The translations under genes and the position numbers were made by a program. This document shows positions 1 through 10,579 of a stretch of 64,000 bases of DNA, in pieces. The notes beneath the pieces were generated by a model, which saw nothing but the letters and a program-made list of their open reading frames with translations, searched no databases and had not been told where the DNA came from. Numbering within the stretch: position 1 is the stretch's first letter; each line of letters starts with the position of its first letter. Source of the stretch: Adineta ricciae (lineage: Eukaryota > Rotifera > Eurotatoria > Adinetida > Adinetidae). The stretch is from assembly GCA_905250025.1 (NCBI GenBank), contig CAJNOJ010000317.1, forward strand, positions 43,307 through 107,306. The letters are read 5' to 3'.

Positions 1-479
1 TCTCGATCTACATCTCAAGCACAACCACAGCCGCAATCTCCATCTCATTCTCCAAGACAGATCAAAATCAATTCACCGTGTGCTTCTTCGGTTCAGGTCG
101 ATTCTCTCGCGGTGCGCCAATTAACACAAGCAAAACTGACAGACGAAAATCATGATTCAAATGAAGATTTATGTCTTGACACGAACCAGTAAGTTCTATT
201 TTCTACATTGATCGACGACATAATATTTACAACCTTCTTTTATATAGAGACAACACCAGCAGCATTGAAACAACATCATCGAGCAAATTCAAATCACAAC
301 AAAAGATTAAACCACGAAATAAGCAAAAGAGAAAGTCAGCTCCAGATGATCAAAATTCAGATTCTTTGGTTGCTACGAAAACAAATGATCATCAACTTAC
401 TTCTACCAACTCAACTGCATTTCATGATCTTACCAATTCGAATTGTACTTCGCGTCCGAAACGAAAACGAAGAGTTTAA
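1..479 (+). CDS. 3' end of an unidentified gene with a basic C-terminal tail
   Basis: Partial gene entering from the left edge. Exon 1-188 ends at a GTAAGT donor, intron 189-247 (59 bp) ends at TATATAG, and exon 248-479 ends at TAA. The frame stays open across the junction and runs out of the window upstream. The visible protein is low in complexity, rich in Ser, Gln, Pro, Asn and Thr, with no recognisable domain. It ends in a run of Arg and Lys (RPKRKRRV at the stop) that looks like a nuclear localisation signal. A disordered tail of a nuclear or DNA/RNA-associated protein is the likely reading, but the family cannot be named. An AATAAA signal lies near 654. Confidence 0.6.
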
Positions 480-2382
480 TTGTTATTTAACTTACCGATC
501 GATTCGAATTGTCCAGGATTTTAATTTATTTCGTTGATATGAATTTTCAATTCAGATGTGACATCTGACTATTCGTTATTTTCTAGTTATCTTTATCGAT
601 CACTTTTTCTTTGATCTAAACCATGGTTAATTATGCACATCGAAATTGTCTCAAATAAAGTTCTATTTTCTATTGATGAAATTTAACAAACAAACAGTTA
701 TTTTGATGGTTTTTCTCTAGTCTATAGAACAAACAACTTCGACGTCAACATCCTTCCTTTTTTTCGTTTGATAAACTAAACCATGTTATTTAAACAAGAT
801 CATTCTTTGAAAATTGAGAAACTCAAACAATACTTTTCGCTCTTCTTTCTTTCATTATTTAAGTTGAAATTACAGTTTCTTACATTTATGTCTTTACTGA
901 GATATCCATTTCTCTTTCCTGTTATCTCAACTATCAACTTAATTCGATATACATCACTTCCCAAACAACTATTTACACTAATTCAATCTCCATGAAAACG
1001 TCTAATCATTTTTCATGGAACATTAAAAGTTCAGATCTATTAATATGTCATGTTTAACAATGAAGACATGTTTCAAATAGCATTTGCCCTTTCAAACATT
1101 ATTCCAACGAAACCAGAAGTATGCCTTGTAACAAGTACCTAATATTCTTTCTTTTTGTTTTTTATCGTTTAGTTATGATCTTCGTTAGCACTTCCATCCT
1201 CACTTGTATACTTTCGCTCAAGTTTTGCTCAACTTTTTTCATCATTCAGGTAATTTCTCTTCTTCGTCAATGGTATTTGTTCATCAACATGACATACTAC
1301 TTTATTTCTTTTTGTTGATTCTCTTTTCAAATTATTTATGCTGATGTAAATAGCCTTATCGACAGGAATGATTTCTGGTGCTCTGTATATACTGTACTTT
1401 AAAATCATGACGTTATTCTATTGAAGCTAACACATCGATGTTTCTAATCTATTTTTGTTTGAGAAAGGCATGTCTAGATTCACATAGCGTAAGAAATAAA
1501 CGGTCAGTTATGTTAAAAACAAATCATCGCTGTATGATATATTCAAAATTAGATTCAATCTCTCACAACAAGTAACCTAATTTCCGCTCATAAACATTTC
1601 AATCAACCCTCAAGATGTTTCAGAGATGCATTTAATTTCTCTCTACATTTAGATTCACTATATACAGCTACTGGTATGCTTCAACCACAAAGACAGGTAC
1701 ACTTACCAACCAACAAAACTAACTTTCATCGTGTGATTTTTTAATCCTTAGGCATTCCAAGTCAATCAGTGATCAATTCTTTGAACAATCAGCCGTTTCG
1801 CAACATACTAGAGTTCTATTTCGATGGAATTTCTAAGGTAAATAATATTTCACAGATAATTTTTCTCGTGTAGTACAGCTAAAAACCACGTGGCCGATAT
1901 ACAATTCTTTTTGGGACGTTTATCCAGCTAGTATACAATAAAGTCCACCATGATGATGTACATTTCTCTGAGTGACACTACGAACCTCTTCACTTTTCAG
2001 AATTCTACATATACTTCAACGACCAGCTGCTCTCCAGCGAATCTTTCTTTTAACTTTACAACCTTCAAAAAGCTGCTTCAAAAATCAAAATTCCGCACAT
2101 AGATCGTGAGAAAGTAAGATATATCATAATATTTTTTCGTATTTAAACCTTACATCTCCACAAGTCATCGTCTTTTCTTCAGATATATAATCATTTCCTG
2201 CAACTAAGCAACTTGCTGCACAACCCTCCGATGAACCAATTATCAGTTGATGGAAGTGATCAATTGGCCGAACAACCAGTATGAACGAGTATACAAAGGT
2301 ATTTTAACGTTATATACCCGCGGATAAACCAACACTTGTTTATCAGTTAATTGGTTTTCCAAGTTCATGTACCCCTGAAAAT
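480..2382. other. Non-coding stretch, no supported gene
   Basis: AT-rich spacer with T-rich tracts. Short exon-like islands bounded by possible splice sites occur, for example about 1754-1836 after a TTAG acceptor and before GTAAAT. No chain of them forms a convincing protein. They could be a non-coding transcript or decayed exons. Confidence 0.5.
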
Positions 2383-2580
2383 CGTTTATCAGAATGCAAC
2401 GGATAACATACCCTTAAATCGTTGTTCACTCCTATCAACGTTTTAATAAACGTTTTGTTAAGGAGTATTTCAGCTTGATCAACGGATTTTTCTCCGTGTT
2501 TTCATAGGTAGATCAATCGGTTTATCACACTTTGATCAATGGTAATATAGGGTATATTATTCGTTGCACTCTGATCAACC
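2383..2580. mobile_element. MITE-like inverted-repeat element
   Basis: A 31 bp arm at 2383-2413 is matched by the reverse complement of 2550-2580 at 26 of 31 positions; both inner ends read ATACCC/GGGTAT. The interior holds a further hairpin around 2427-2466 (ACTCCT ... AGGAGT with AAACGTT). It has no coding capacity. This looks like a small non-autonomous DNA transposon or a foldback element. The true ends may lie outside these arms, and no clear target-site duplication was found. Confidence 0.5.
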
Positions 2581-2790
2581 TTTAAAGGGTTTTTTATTCT
2601 GCTGATTTTTTTTTCTGTGTATGGGCGACTGTGGATGTAAGGGAAAAATCTTTGGAAGAATTTGTGTGTGGCAACTTGCTTTGTCTTTCCGTTCAGGTTA
2701 TTTTAAGAAAACTTCCTTGTCGTATGAAATATCATATAAGCATATGGTGAAGCAATCCGAATTTCCGGTGGGCAGGCTCAAACCTTCGGT

Positions 2791-2809
2791 GGACAGGCTG
2801 AGCCTGTCC
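2791..2809. repeat. Perfect 19 bp palindrome in a GC-rich island
   Basis: GGACAGGCT at 2791-2799 is followed by one base and then its exact reverse complement AGCCTGTCC at 2801-2809. It sits in a locally GC-rich stretch (about 2765-2835) unlike the AT-rich surroundings, with further GGCAGGCT and TGGCTAC(C/G) echoes. It is probably part of a dispersed repeat, but too short to classify. Confidence 0.5.
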
Positions 2810-2845
2810 TGGCTACCACCTGGCTACGCCACTAACTCTATATAA

Positions 2846-4468
2846 ATGGTCCTCACATAGAATCTTTACTTCGTCATGTTGAATTGAATGTGAATGATCG
2901 AACATCCAGTGATAATTCACAAATAAACTGTTAATCAGGTAGATATTATGGAAAAGAAACGATACAATTAATTCGACAAACGGGTATGATCAAAATACTA
3001 TTAGAAAGCGATGAATACGTACATATTACTTTCTTCAAATACTCAATGAACATAGAGACAAACATCAAGGAGATGATCAAGTAAAGAAAATCGTAAATAG
3101 TCAAGTGAATTTCGAATGCATTGCTTATATCATGGCTAAGTTTATGTGCACGCCAACAGATCTAGCATGAATGCACTAAAATTTTCAACATATACTCTGT
3201 TTTCGTAGCTCTCTCTTTCCTTCTCTATTTTGAAGATCAGACAAATGAAAACATTGATAGAAAAGTTAAAACAGAGTTAAATCATATAAAAAAGATAATT
3301 TAACTTTGAGTCAACTTAATGCATCGTCAAAATCGACTGCCGGATTCGCAGTACAATAATTATGCTAAAAGCCTCTTTCCACAAACCATAATACCTTCAT
3401 CGTATTTTGTATGACGAACGACTTCAATTACACGCGTTTCTGCCGGTATACAAAGTAAATCGAAGATGAGAGTGCGTAATCATCTACTGCTGGTATCAAA
3501 GTTATTTTTCAAGTATAAATAAATCTATGAGCTAGAAGTGGTGCATCACTACATATACGAAAAAAATGAACATTAATTTCTTTCATGTCAAAGAATTTCG
3601 ATATTAACTTGTGCACCGAAATGATACTCAGTATCTCGAAGGTAGAATGATTCGAAAAAAGAATTATTCATTTTTCTTATCACTACTATGGGTATTAATC
3701 GCTAAACTAGATGCACATGCCGTTTTTTACTTTTTAAATAAATTTATAACTCAGGATATAAAAATTGAAAATTAATCAGTTTTTTTCCTCGAAAAATTGA
3801 CCGTCGCATTGTTTTCCAAAGACTAATATAAATTGGTTGCGATCCTTCCTGGATGATATCTTTGAGTATATTGAAGATAAGGCAAAAACACAAACGGGAT
3901 TGTTACTTACGAAACACCCTTTAGAAATTATTCCCTTTTCTGAAAGGAAGGGTTATACAGCGTTTAAATGCTGTGCTAAAAAGCTTAAAGTTTGTCTGTT
4001 TGTCCTATCCAAATAGAAATCAGCATTTCTAAAATCAATAAAATTGATCGATCATTGTTAGAAAATGATTACCGGTAGGGTAATCGAGGTCGAGGATCTC
4101 GAATTCGGTGTTAGTTTTTTAATGAATACTTTCTGACCCGTTTTTTACGACAAAGAATCAATTTTTCAGACGATAATGTTTTAAGCGGTAATATGTAGAA
4201 CAAAATGTAATAGCTGACTGACGTCCGATCGCTGGATCTCCATAGTCATCAGCATTTTAATGAGATCACACCCGTTTATAAACAGCTATACTATACGAAT
4301 ATCATCTGATGCCAGTCATTCAAAATAATGTTTCGCTTGTCAAGTGTTGTCTTCGAGGGTCATAGTAGCACAAAGAGGGTGACTTTTAAAGAGGGAATAG
4401 AAGAGAACGAATGGATTAGTTTCAAAAGTGACTCTAGACTAAGTGGATTAGTGAAAATGTTCATGTAA
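2846..4468. other. Non-coding stretch with no recognisable gene
   Basis: AT-rich sequence with no long or spliceable reading frame. Small hairpins are present, for example ACAGCGTTTAAATGCTGT near 3958. Nothing else can be supported. Confidence 0.4.
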
Positions 4469-5402
4469 CGGCTAGCCGCGAGTGGCTGACCGGAGGGAGG
4501 CCGACGAACGACTAGTTGTTTCTTTTGAAAATTGGTGGAAAAGTGAGATTTATAAGACTCTCGCAAAGTGTCCATAATTTTTCTAAGATACATATATATG
4601 ACATCTTTTCGAGCTTCGAGAATAAACTATGTAGATCACTAACTCATTCAACTAAAAATGATAATAAAAGATATACTGTAGGTCACGAAGTTGTGAAGAA
4701 TTTCAGCAACTTTGCTAGAGACGGACTCAACAAGAACGAGGAACTTTTTAATATGAAAATATCATTAAACACTTATTAGGTACCGATGGCTAGCGGTGAG
4801 TGGTCGACCGGAGAGAGGCCGACAAACGACTAGGCGTTATAATTTCAGAAGATTTCAGGAAGCAAAATTGGTCTAGGTAAAACATTCTGACAAATTATCA
4901 AAAGATCAGATCGTTCAACCGAAATAACCTTTTTCTCTCTTTGGACGAATAGTAGCGCTCTAATACTATCCTTTCAGTAGAGGGTTTAGCGGCTACTAGG
5001 CCGCGTTACTTGTTATGTAAAGTTTCAATATCTCGCATGACAAACCGATCAATTAAGAGCGGGTCAACTGTTCGGTGTGAAAATGGGAAACTAATCGTAT
5101 ATGTGGCAACCGACGAACGACTTCGCGTTTAAATTTCAGATTAATCTTAAAGTGTTCACTTGGAATAGCCTTATCAGGCTTCAACGATTTTTTAAAAGGA
5201 TTTGGCAAATGTATATTCCTCAATGAAAATATTGGAGAAGGCATCATTTTGTTGAAAGCAGAGAAAAGAGTCAATTTTTTGCTAAAAGAGACAGGCTAGT
5301 GTGTAGAATTTTCATGCGAGTAATGTGAAAATAGAACAACAGATGAAAAGGTGAATGGCTGGTCATGAGTGGCCGACCGGAGGGAGGTTGACGAGCGACT
5401 AG
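4469..5402. repeat. Four dispersed copies of a ~47 bp repeat at 270-320 bp spacing
   Basis: Copies lie at about 4469-4515, 4788-4833, 5103-5130 (truncated) and 5357-5402. Each has the pattern GGCTAGC...GAGTGG(C/T)..GACCGGAG.GAGG, then GACGAACGACTAG with small changes. Copies 2 and 3 also share the bases just downstream (GCGTT.TAA.TTTCAG). Read on the minus strand, copies 1, 2 and 4 give similar short peptides around R-P-P-S-G, but no extended frame joins them. A degenerate tandem array with a ~0.3 kb unit, or a cluster of short transposon-derived repeats, would both fit. Confidence 0.5.
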
Positions 5403-5591
5403 CCATTGAGGGATGGGGTTTTCAGTCAACACAGTTACTTCTCGAGAATTACTGACTGACAAATGACTAATCGGTTCGGTTTCTGAAAAAGAACAATCTC
5501 TGTCTTCTATTCACTCTAGTGTGTGCCATAGTGGCATGGTTCAGTTGAGAGCTGGTAGCAATCGCAGTGCCTAAGTTGTCTTTCAAAGTGT

Positions 5592-5656
5592 TTGAGGGTG
5601 TGGTTGTACAAGAGTCTATGCTCTTAACCTACACTCATACCCTCACCCTCTCAAGA
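5592..5656. repeat. Hairpin with telomere-like arms
   Basis: TTGAGGGTGTGG at 5592-5603 faces ATACCCTCACCCTCTCAAG at 5638-5656, an imperfect inverted repeat made of TGAGGG/TGTGG-type units. A second small palindrome lies at the tip (AAGAG-TCTATG-CTCTT, 5610-5625). The units match those in the telomere-like tract near 56.1 kb. It may be a rearranged interstitial telomeric scar; this is inference. Confidence 0.4.
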
Positions 5657-5732
5657 TCTATTGCCTTTACATAAAAAAGTCAACAAGAAATGGCAGTAGA
5701 GTAATTTATTGAATGATTAGCGATGGCCTTAT

Positions 5733-5991
5733 TTAAATGTTAGACCAATGGACACCAGGGTCGATACATAGCGCAGGTAGATGATCTGCAATCTCCAAAC
5801 ACTGTTCAGGGGATCGGCACTGCATACACTGGCATCCACAAGGTTTTCCTAAAATACATATGCGTCATTTTTATGATGTACAGACAAATTAGTCCAGCAG
5901 ACTACTCACCCATCACGGCAGGCATAATGAAACACACAGTAAGGATGAGGACAAAAATCATCATAAGATAGGATCGGTGAAGGAATATCAT
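5733..5991 (-). CDS. Small secreted cysteine-rich peptide (65 aa)
   Basis: Two exons on the minus strand: 5991-5910 and 5848-5733. They are separated by a 61 bp intron with GTGAGT donor and TTTTAG acceptor. The spliced frame is exactly 66 codons including TAA. The first ~28 residues form a hydrophobic signal peptide (core MMIFVLILTVCFIM). The mature part of ~37 residues has six cysteines: C-x-C-x-C-x2-C-x5-C-x10-C. A polyadenylation signal (AATAAA) follows within 30 bp, at 5711-5706. The gene stands alone in non-coding sequence. The cysteine pattern does not match a family I can name; a peptide hormone, antimicrobial or protease-inhibitor-like role is possible. Signal peptide, clean splice sites and poly(A) signal together support a real gene. 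Confidence 0.7.
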
Positions 5992-7356
5992 CGTTGTTTG
6001 GACTACGCGAGAGAAGATTGGAGTGAAGTTTAAAGTGATTCTCTTAGAAAATAATTGTAATAACGTTTATGCTGTGAATGAAAGGGATATATATATAAAT
6101 ATTCTGTTATCAGAAAAAATAGGCGTTGGCGTGTATATCTAATGCATCTGCCATCCTCTCTACATTAAAAAATAACAAGAGAAATTAGTATTACTCTTTG
6201 ACGGAATCCTTAGTAGAAGAAGAAAAAACGATGACTGAAAAGTGCTTTTTCAGTGACAGAAGGAAAAAGGTCTACTTCTTTGAGGGTGAAGGTGTAAGTA
6301 TGGGTAGAGATGACTGGGTACACCGGCAGTAGCCTCATTCTCAATGATGCAGACGGATGTGACATTTGATATTGCTTTAATATCTTTGTAACTTACATAT
6401 TTCGTTGTTATCATCGTTTGTTTGATGTTGGATAAAACATGTGTGAGAGCTGGGTATTCCAAGTTAATCATTTTCAGAGACTTTTCTCTAACAACTACTA
6501 AGAAAAATATGGTCATCAAAACTAGATTCTATATAAGCTATCCAAAATATGTTATCATAAACTGTAGAAATTCGTACTCAAATACGATGCTCCATTTTTA
6601 TATCAATAAAAGTAAGCGTTCACGCTCATGACCGAGAAGGTGAGCTGTACACATCTACTTTGTATTATTTGTATTAGAAACAAATGAAATTAACCAAAAT
6701 GATGAGAGCGTGGATGAATATAATACTTCTCTTCTCATCCTTCTTTCGTCCTTATCAATTTTATTCGATTTGATTTTATTCATTTACAGCTATCGAATCG
6801 TTATTTCAGAGGTGCAGAATCTTCCTCATGCGCCCCCGCGCGGGGGGGGGGGGGAATTTTTGAAAACTGTCACTCTGGAAGAAGTTTTGAATATTACCAT
6901 TGAGGAAATTTTGGAAAAGTACTAGAAGACGAAATCGTTTTCTTCTCATAGCTGATTATATGATATAAATCATTCTTTTGAGTATGTCGTTTTACTTGTT
7001 TACTTTATTCTTCATCTTACTAAAAATATACACATTCAATTCTTTGACTCTTGGTCCTCTTCTCCTATGTACGTCCATCTAAATATACACGCACACATAC
7101 ATAACTCCGTTATTCTAGTTACTACTCGTTTCTCTTTCTGCTTTTACGTCTCTAATTTTGTTCTCTACTGCATCATTAGATCCATTGAATAAAACCAGAC
7201 TCCAGTTTAAGCACACAAAAGTGATAAGGAAGAAAAAAAGACTAACATTTTTTTACTGTTTTTTCGTACGTGATGGACAGTTAATACTCCTATTTCAAGT
7301 TACTTTCATTCTTATATTTATTGTTACAACGGTTGCTGGTTTTCAGGTTGATTGAG
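5992..7356. other. Non-coding spacer with a poly-G run
   Basis: Upstream region of the small peptide gene (TATA-like ATATATATAAA near 6090-6100), then spacer leading to the first transposase gene. It contains an inverted GC run at 6831-6854 (GCGCCCCCGCGC followed by ~14 G). Short frames here, such as 6710-6925, are hydrophobic or low-complexity and have no supporting evidence. Confidence 0.4.
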
Positions 7357-10300
7357 ATGTTTCCTAGTAAAGAAACCGTTAATTGTTTATACTGCGAATG
7401 GACGGGTCGAAAAGACAAGCTGGCTTCTCATTGTAATACATATCACCCCGGTTTTAAAGTTCGACGCGGAGCTGCTTCAAATGCTCTATCTACTTTCTGA
7501 AAACAACAATCAGTACCACTTGCTACAGAGCAGATCGAGAAGCGAACGAACGTCAATGATGCGATCGAGGATTCACCTACTTTAGATCAAACACAGGTGA
7601 CAACAGTTTCTTCACTTACCTCACCTGAAACAACAACTTCTTCGTTCACCTCACCTGTCACAACGTCCATCGTACCCTCCCCCTTCTCAGCATCGAACGA
7701 GCACCAGGTTCAACAGCAGCTATTTTACATGAGCGAACAGATTTTGAACTTGAGCACTAAGTTTGACAGTTTATTCGGCACAAAAAGCTCGATTTCAACT
7801 ATTAAAGAAGCTAACGAAGGAGAAGAGTTAGATGTTATGTTAAATGAAATCAAAAGTTCAGACGATCTGTACAAACTGAAAAATTTTGAAATCAACTCGC
7901 AGATGGAACTTATGACCTGTTTATCTTGTTCGAAACACAAAACACATGCACCAAAACAACTTCAGTCAACAATAAAATCTTCCTTCGGTGTATTCAGATT
8001 TATTGAGCAAGATGGAGGCTACAATCAAACTCAAAAATTTCGTGACTTAAAGAAAAGTATAAGATTTCATCTCTCGAATAGCTTACATATATGGTGTGCA
8101 AGAAAAGAGCAGAAGGAAAAAGAAGAAGCCGATGATGTAATGAGAAAGAATGAGAAAGCTGGATACAATATTGGAAGAATCGCATTATTCTGTATTCGTA
8201 CTGGACTAGGTGGTTTAAAGTTTGTTGAAAGTGTTAACTTGATTGATTTATGTGGTGGTACCGTTGGGAATTACAGGTAAAGCTTCTTCTATGAATTTGT
8301 GTCTCAGCGCCCTTCAGGTTTATCATATTGTTTAGACATAGTCGATATATCTATGATAGGCTACGAAGTGTTATGGCAGAGGAAATGAAACTAAAGATTA
8401 CAGAATACTTGGTTCGTGTGGATCCAGTTCTTCAACATTCTGTTCCATTTGGCGTTACTTTCGATAAAGTAACCCTATTGAAACGATCTATTCAAACAAC
8501 GCTACTTATCACATTCGTTGATGGTGTTTTAACGCCAATATATTTACAATCACCACTTTGCAAAACAGAACTAAGTGGTAAAGAACTAGTCGATAAGTGA
8601 GTTCGGTGGAAATATCTCATTGCCTAATCTTCTTTTTCTTATCTCGTTTTTCCGACTACAGTTGCATTCATGTAATGAACTCGTTTGGTTTAACTAAAAA
8701 GATGTTGCAGCAGCAGCTCTCTGGTTGTGCTGTGGATGGCGCATACATACACCTTAACATTGACAAACATTTATCATCTGCCCTTGAAATGAATTCGGAG
8801 TGGTTGACTGTATCGTGGGACTGCGCACACTTGTTGGAGCTTGCTATCAATGATGTCAAACGCCAACGCAAGTTCGTTTGGATAAACAACTTCATCAAGC
8901 TGTGTGCAGCACTGATGAGAAAATACTCATATGGGAAGCAGTATGAAATACTGCTCGAAACTGCGCAATATCTTGACGAAGATATATTAGCTTCAAAACA
9001 ATTCCACACGACACGTTTCGTTAGTTCCGAAAGACGAGTATATGAAACAATCTTGCGAGACTGGAGATCTCTGCACGAAGTGCAGGAAGAAGAGGATCAG
9101 CTGAATGCCTTGTCGCATGGTGATGTTAGTACAAGAACCAGGCGTGCTTATACTGTTTTACATGAAGGAACCGGCAGTGAAAATACTTTAAAAGTGAGTT
9201 TCAAAGCAAAGATTTTAATTCAATACTTATGTATCTTCTTTTCCCAGCTTGATGATATTTCCTCGATCGATTTTGTTGGAAAACTCCTAGGTCTTAACGA
9301 TGTTTACTCTTTGATCGTTAAATCATCTATGTCCATTCAAATGGTTAACACTTTTCCATGGGAGTATTCGTATGCATTAGAAAAGTTGAAGAAATCTCTA
9401 TCTGCATACGCAGCAGAAGTAGAGAAATTATCCAACACTTTGAACAACACACAGGAAATGGAAGGTAATTTATTTATGAACCTCTCGCTTTTCTTTTAAT
9501 CTTTTTCTTATTCTTAACTAGATGTGGATGAGGTTCCCTTTGCCACCCAAAAGGCTCCTTTGGATGATGATGAAGAAGGAGGAGAATCTCCTGAAAGAGA
9601 AAATGAGGCATTTGACGAAGTGACGCTAACATCTACACACTTATCTTTGCACTACAATGATCTACTTCGTGGAGAATTCCAAGGAAGGCCAGTCACGCGC
9701 AAAGCTGTTGAACACGATTTGGATGATCCCACACTCTACTTTAGAGAGAAATTAGTTGATTTTTGCCAAGCATTGCGTACTTCGATCGATACTCGATTCG
9801 AAGAAGCTCCTGCTATATTCGAAACAATGGCAAAATGTCTTGACGTTGCGGCACTGTATCAAGAAGTTATTTTAGCCAAAAGAGGGGATGTGCTTCAATA
9901 TGGGCAGTCATCGTTTCAAAGTCTACTTGATTTTACGAAGAACAGTTCAAAATATATCAAGATCGACAGTATTTTACTACATGATCAGTATCTGAAGTGG
10001 AAGAAACGATGTTTGACAGAATTGAAAGACAAAGAAAATTGGAACGTTTGGACAAAAGACGATAGAATTTCAACAACAAAAGTCATGAAATCTTTCCTTA
10101 CGAACAGAGATCTGGCTAGTGGTATCGAGCAGTTTCTACATTTATATTCGCTGATGGTTGTCAAAATCAGAAACGAAAGTGCTGCTTCAATCCTGAAGCA
10201 ACACATTCATAGCAATCGAGTTCTGGATCACGAATCCCTAGACGAAGAAGTAATGTTACATTGGAATGCACCACCGCTTCATCTAGCAGATCCATTCATC

Positions 10301-10465
10301 AAGTCTTCCCTCGACAACTACTTCTATCAGTTGAAAGATAAAATCTGGGTTTTCTTCAAAAAAACAGATCATAACCGTCTATTCAAATTAGTTTCACCTG
10401 GTTCGGTTGTTTCGAATCGCTTAAGAAAACAACAAGTACAAAGAATTCCTATGTTGTACGAATAA
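7357..10465 (+). pseudogene. hAT-type transposase gene 1, with an in-frame TGA
   Basis: Five exons: 7357-8276, 8336-8596, 8662-9193, 9248-9464 and 9522-10465. All have GT-AG introns of 53-65 bp and phases that join perfectly into ~957 codons. The start encodes a zinc finger of CLYC...HCNTYH type (BED/C2H2-like, residues ~14-31). Codon 48 is TGA (7498-7500), after which the same frame stays open. A Ser/Thr-rich linker follows, then an RNase H-like hAT core with an acidic motif (VTFDK), CAVDGAY and WDCAHLLELA, the last being the hAT signature equivalent of CAAHxLNL. A typical C-terminal hAT dimerisation motif is not obvious. AATAAA follows at about 10516. Apart from the TGA it is intact, so it could be a recently silenced element, a domesticated gene starting downstream of the TGA (an alternative GTG lies at 7597), or a sequencing error. 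Confidence 0.7.
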
Positions 10466-10579
10466 TAACGAACAGGACAAAATATTGCCATGCTTTTTAT
10501 TCCTGTTTTGTCTGAAATAAAGTTGGTTGGTGAACGATGAAGATAAAACAGCTGAGGAAAATTTTCAGAAAAATATTTC

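Noticed and set aside
4360-5462. Short minus-strand frames sharing R-P-P-S-G peptides as a repeat protein
   Set aside because: The shared peptide is explained by the ~47 bp DNA repeat; the frames are not linked by splice sites and the remaining sequence is not conserved.
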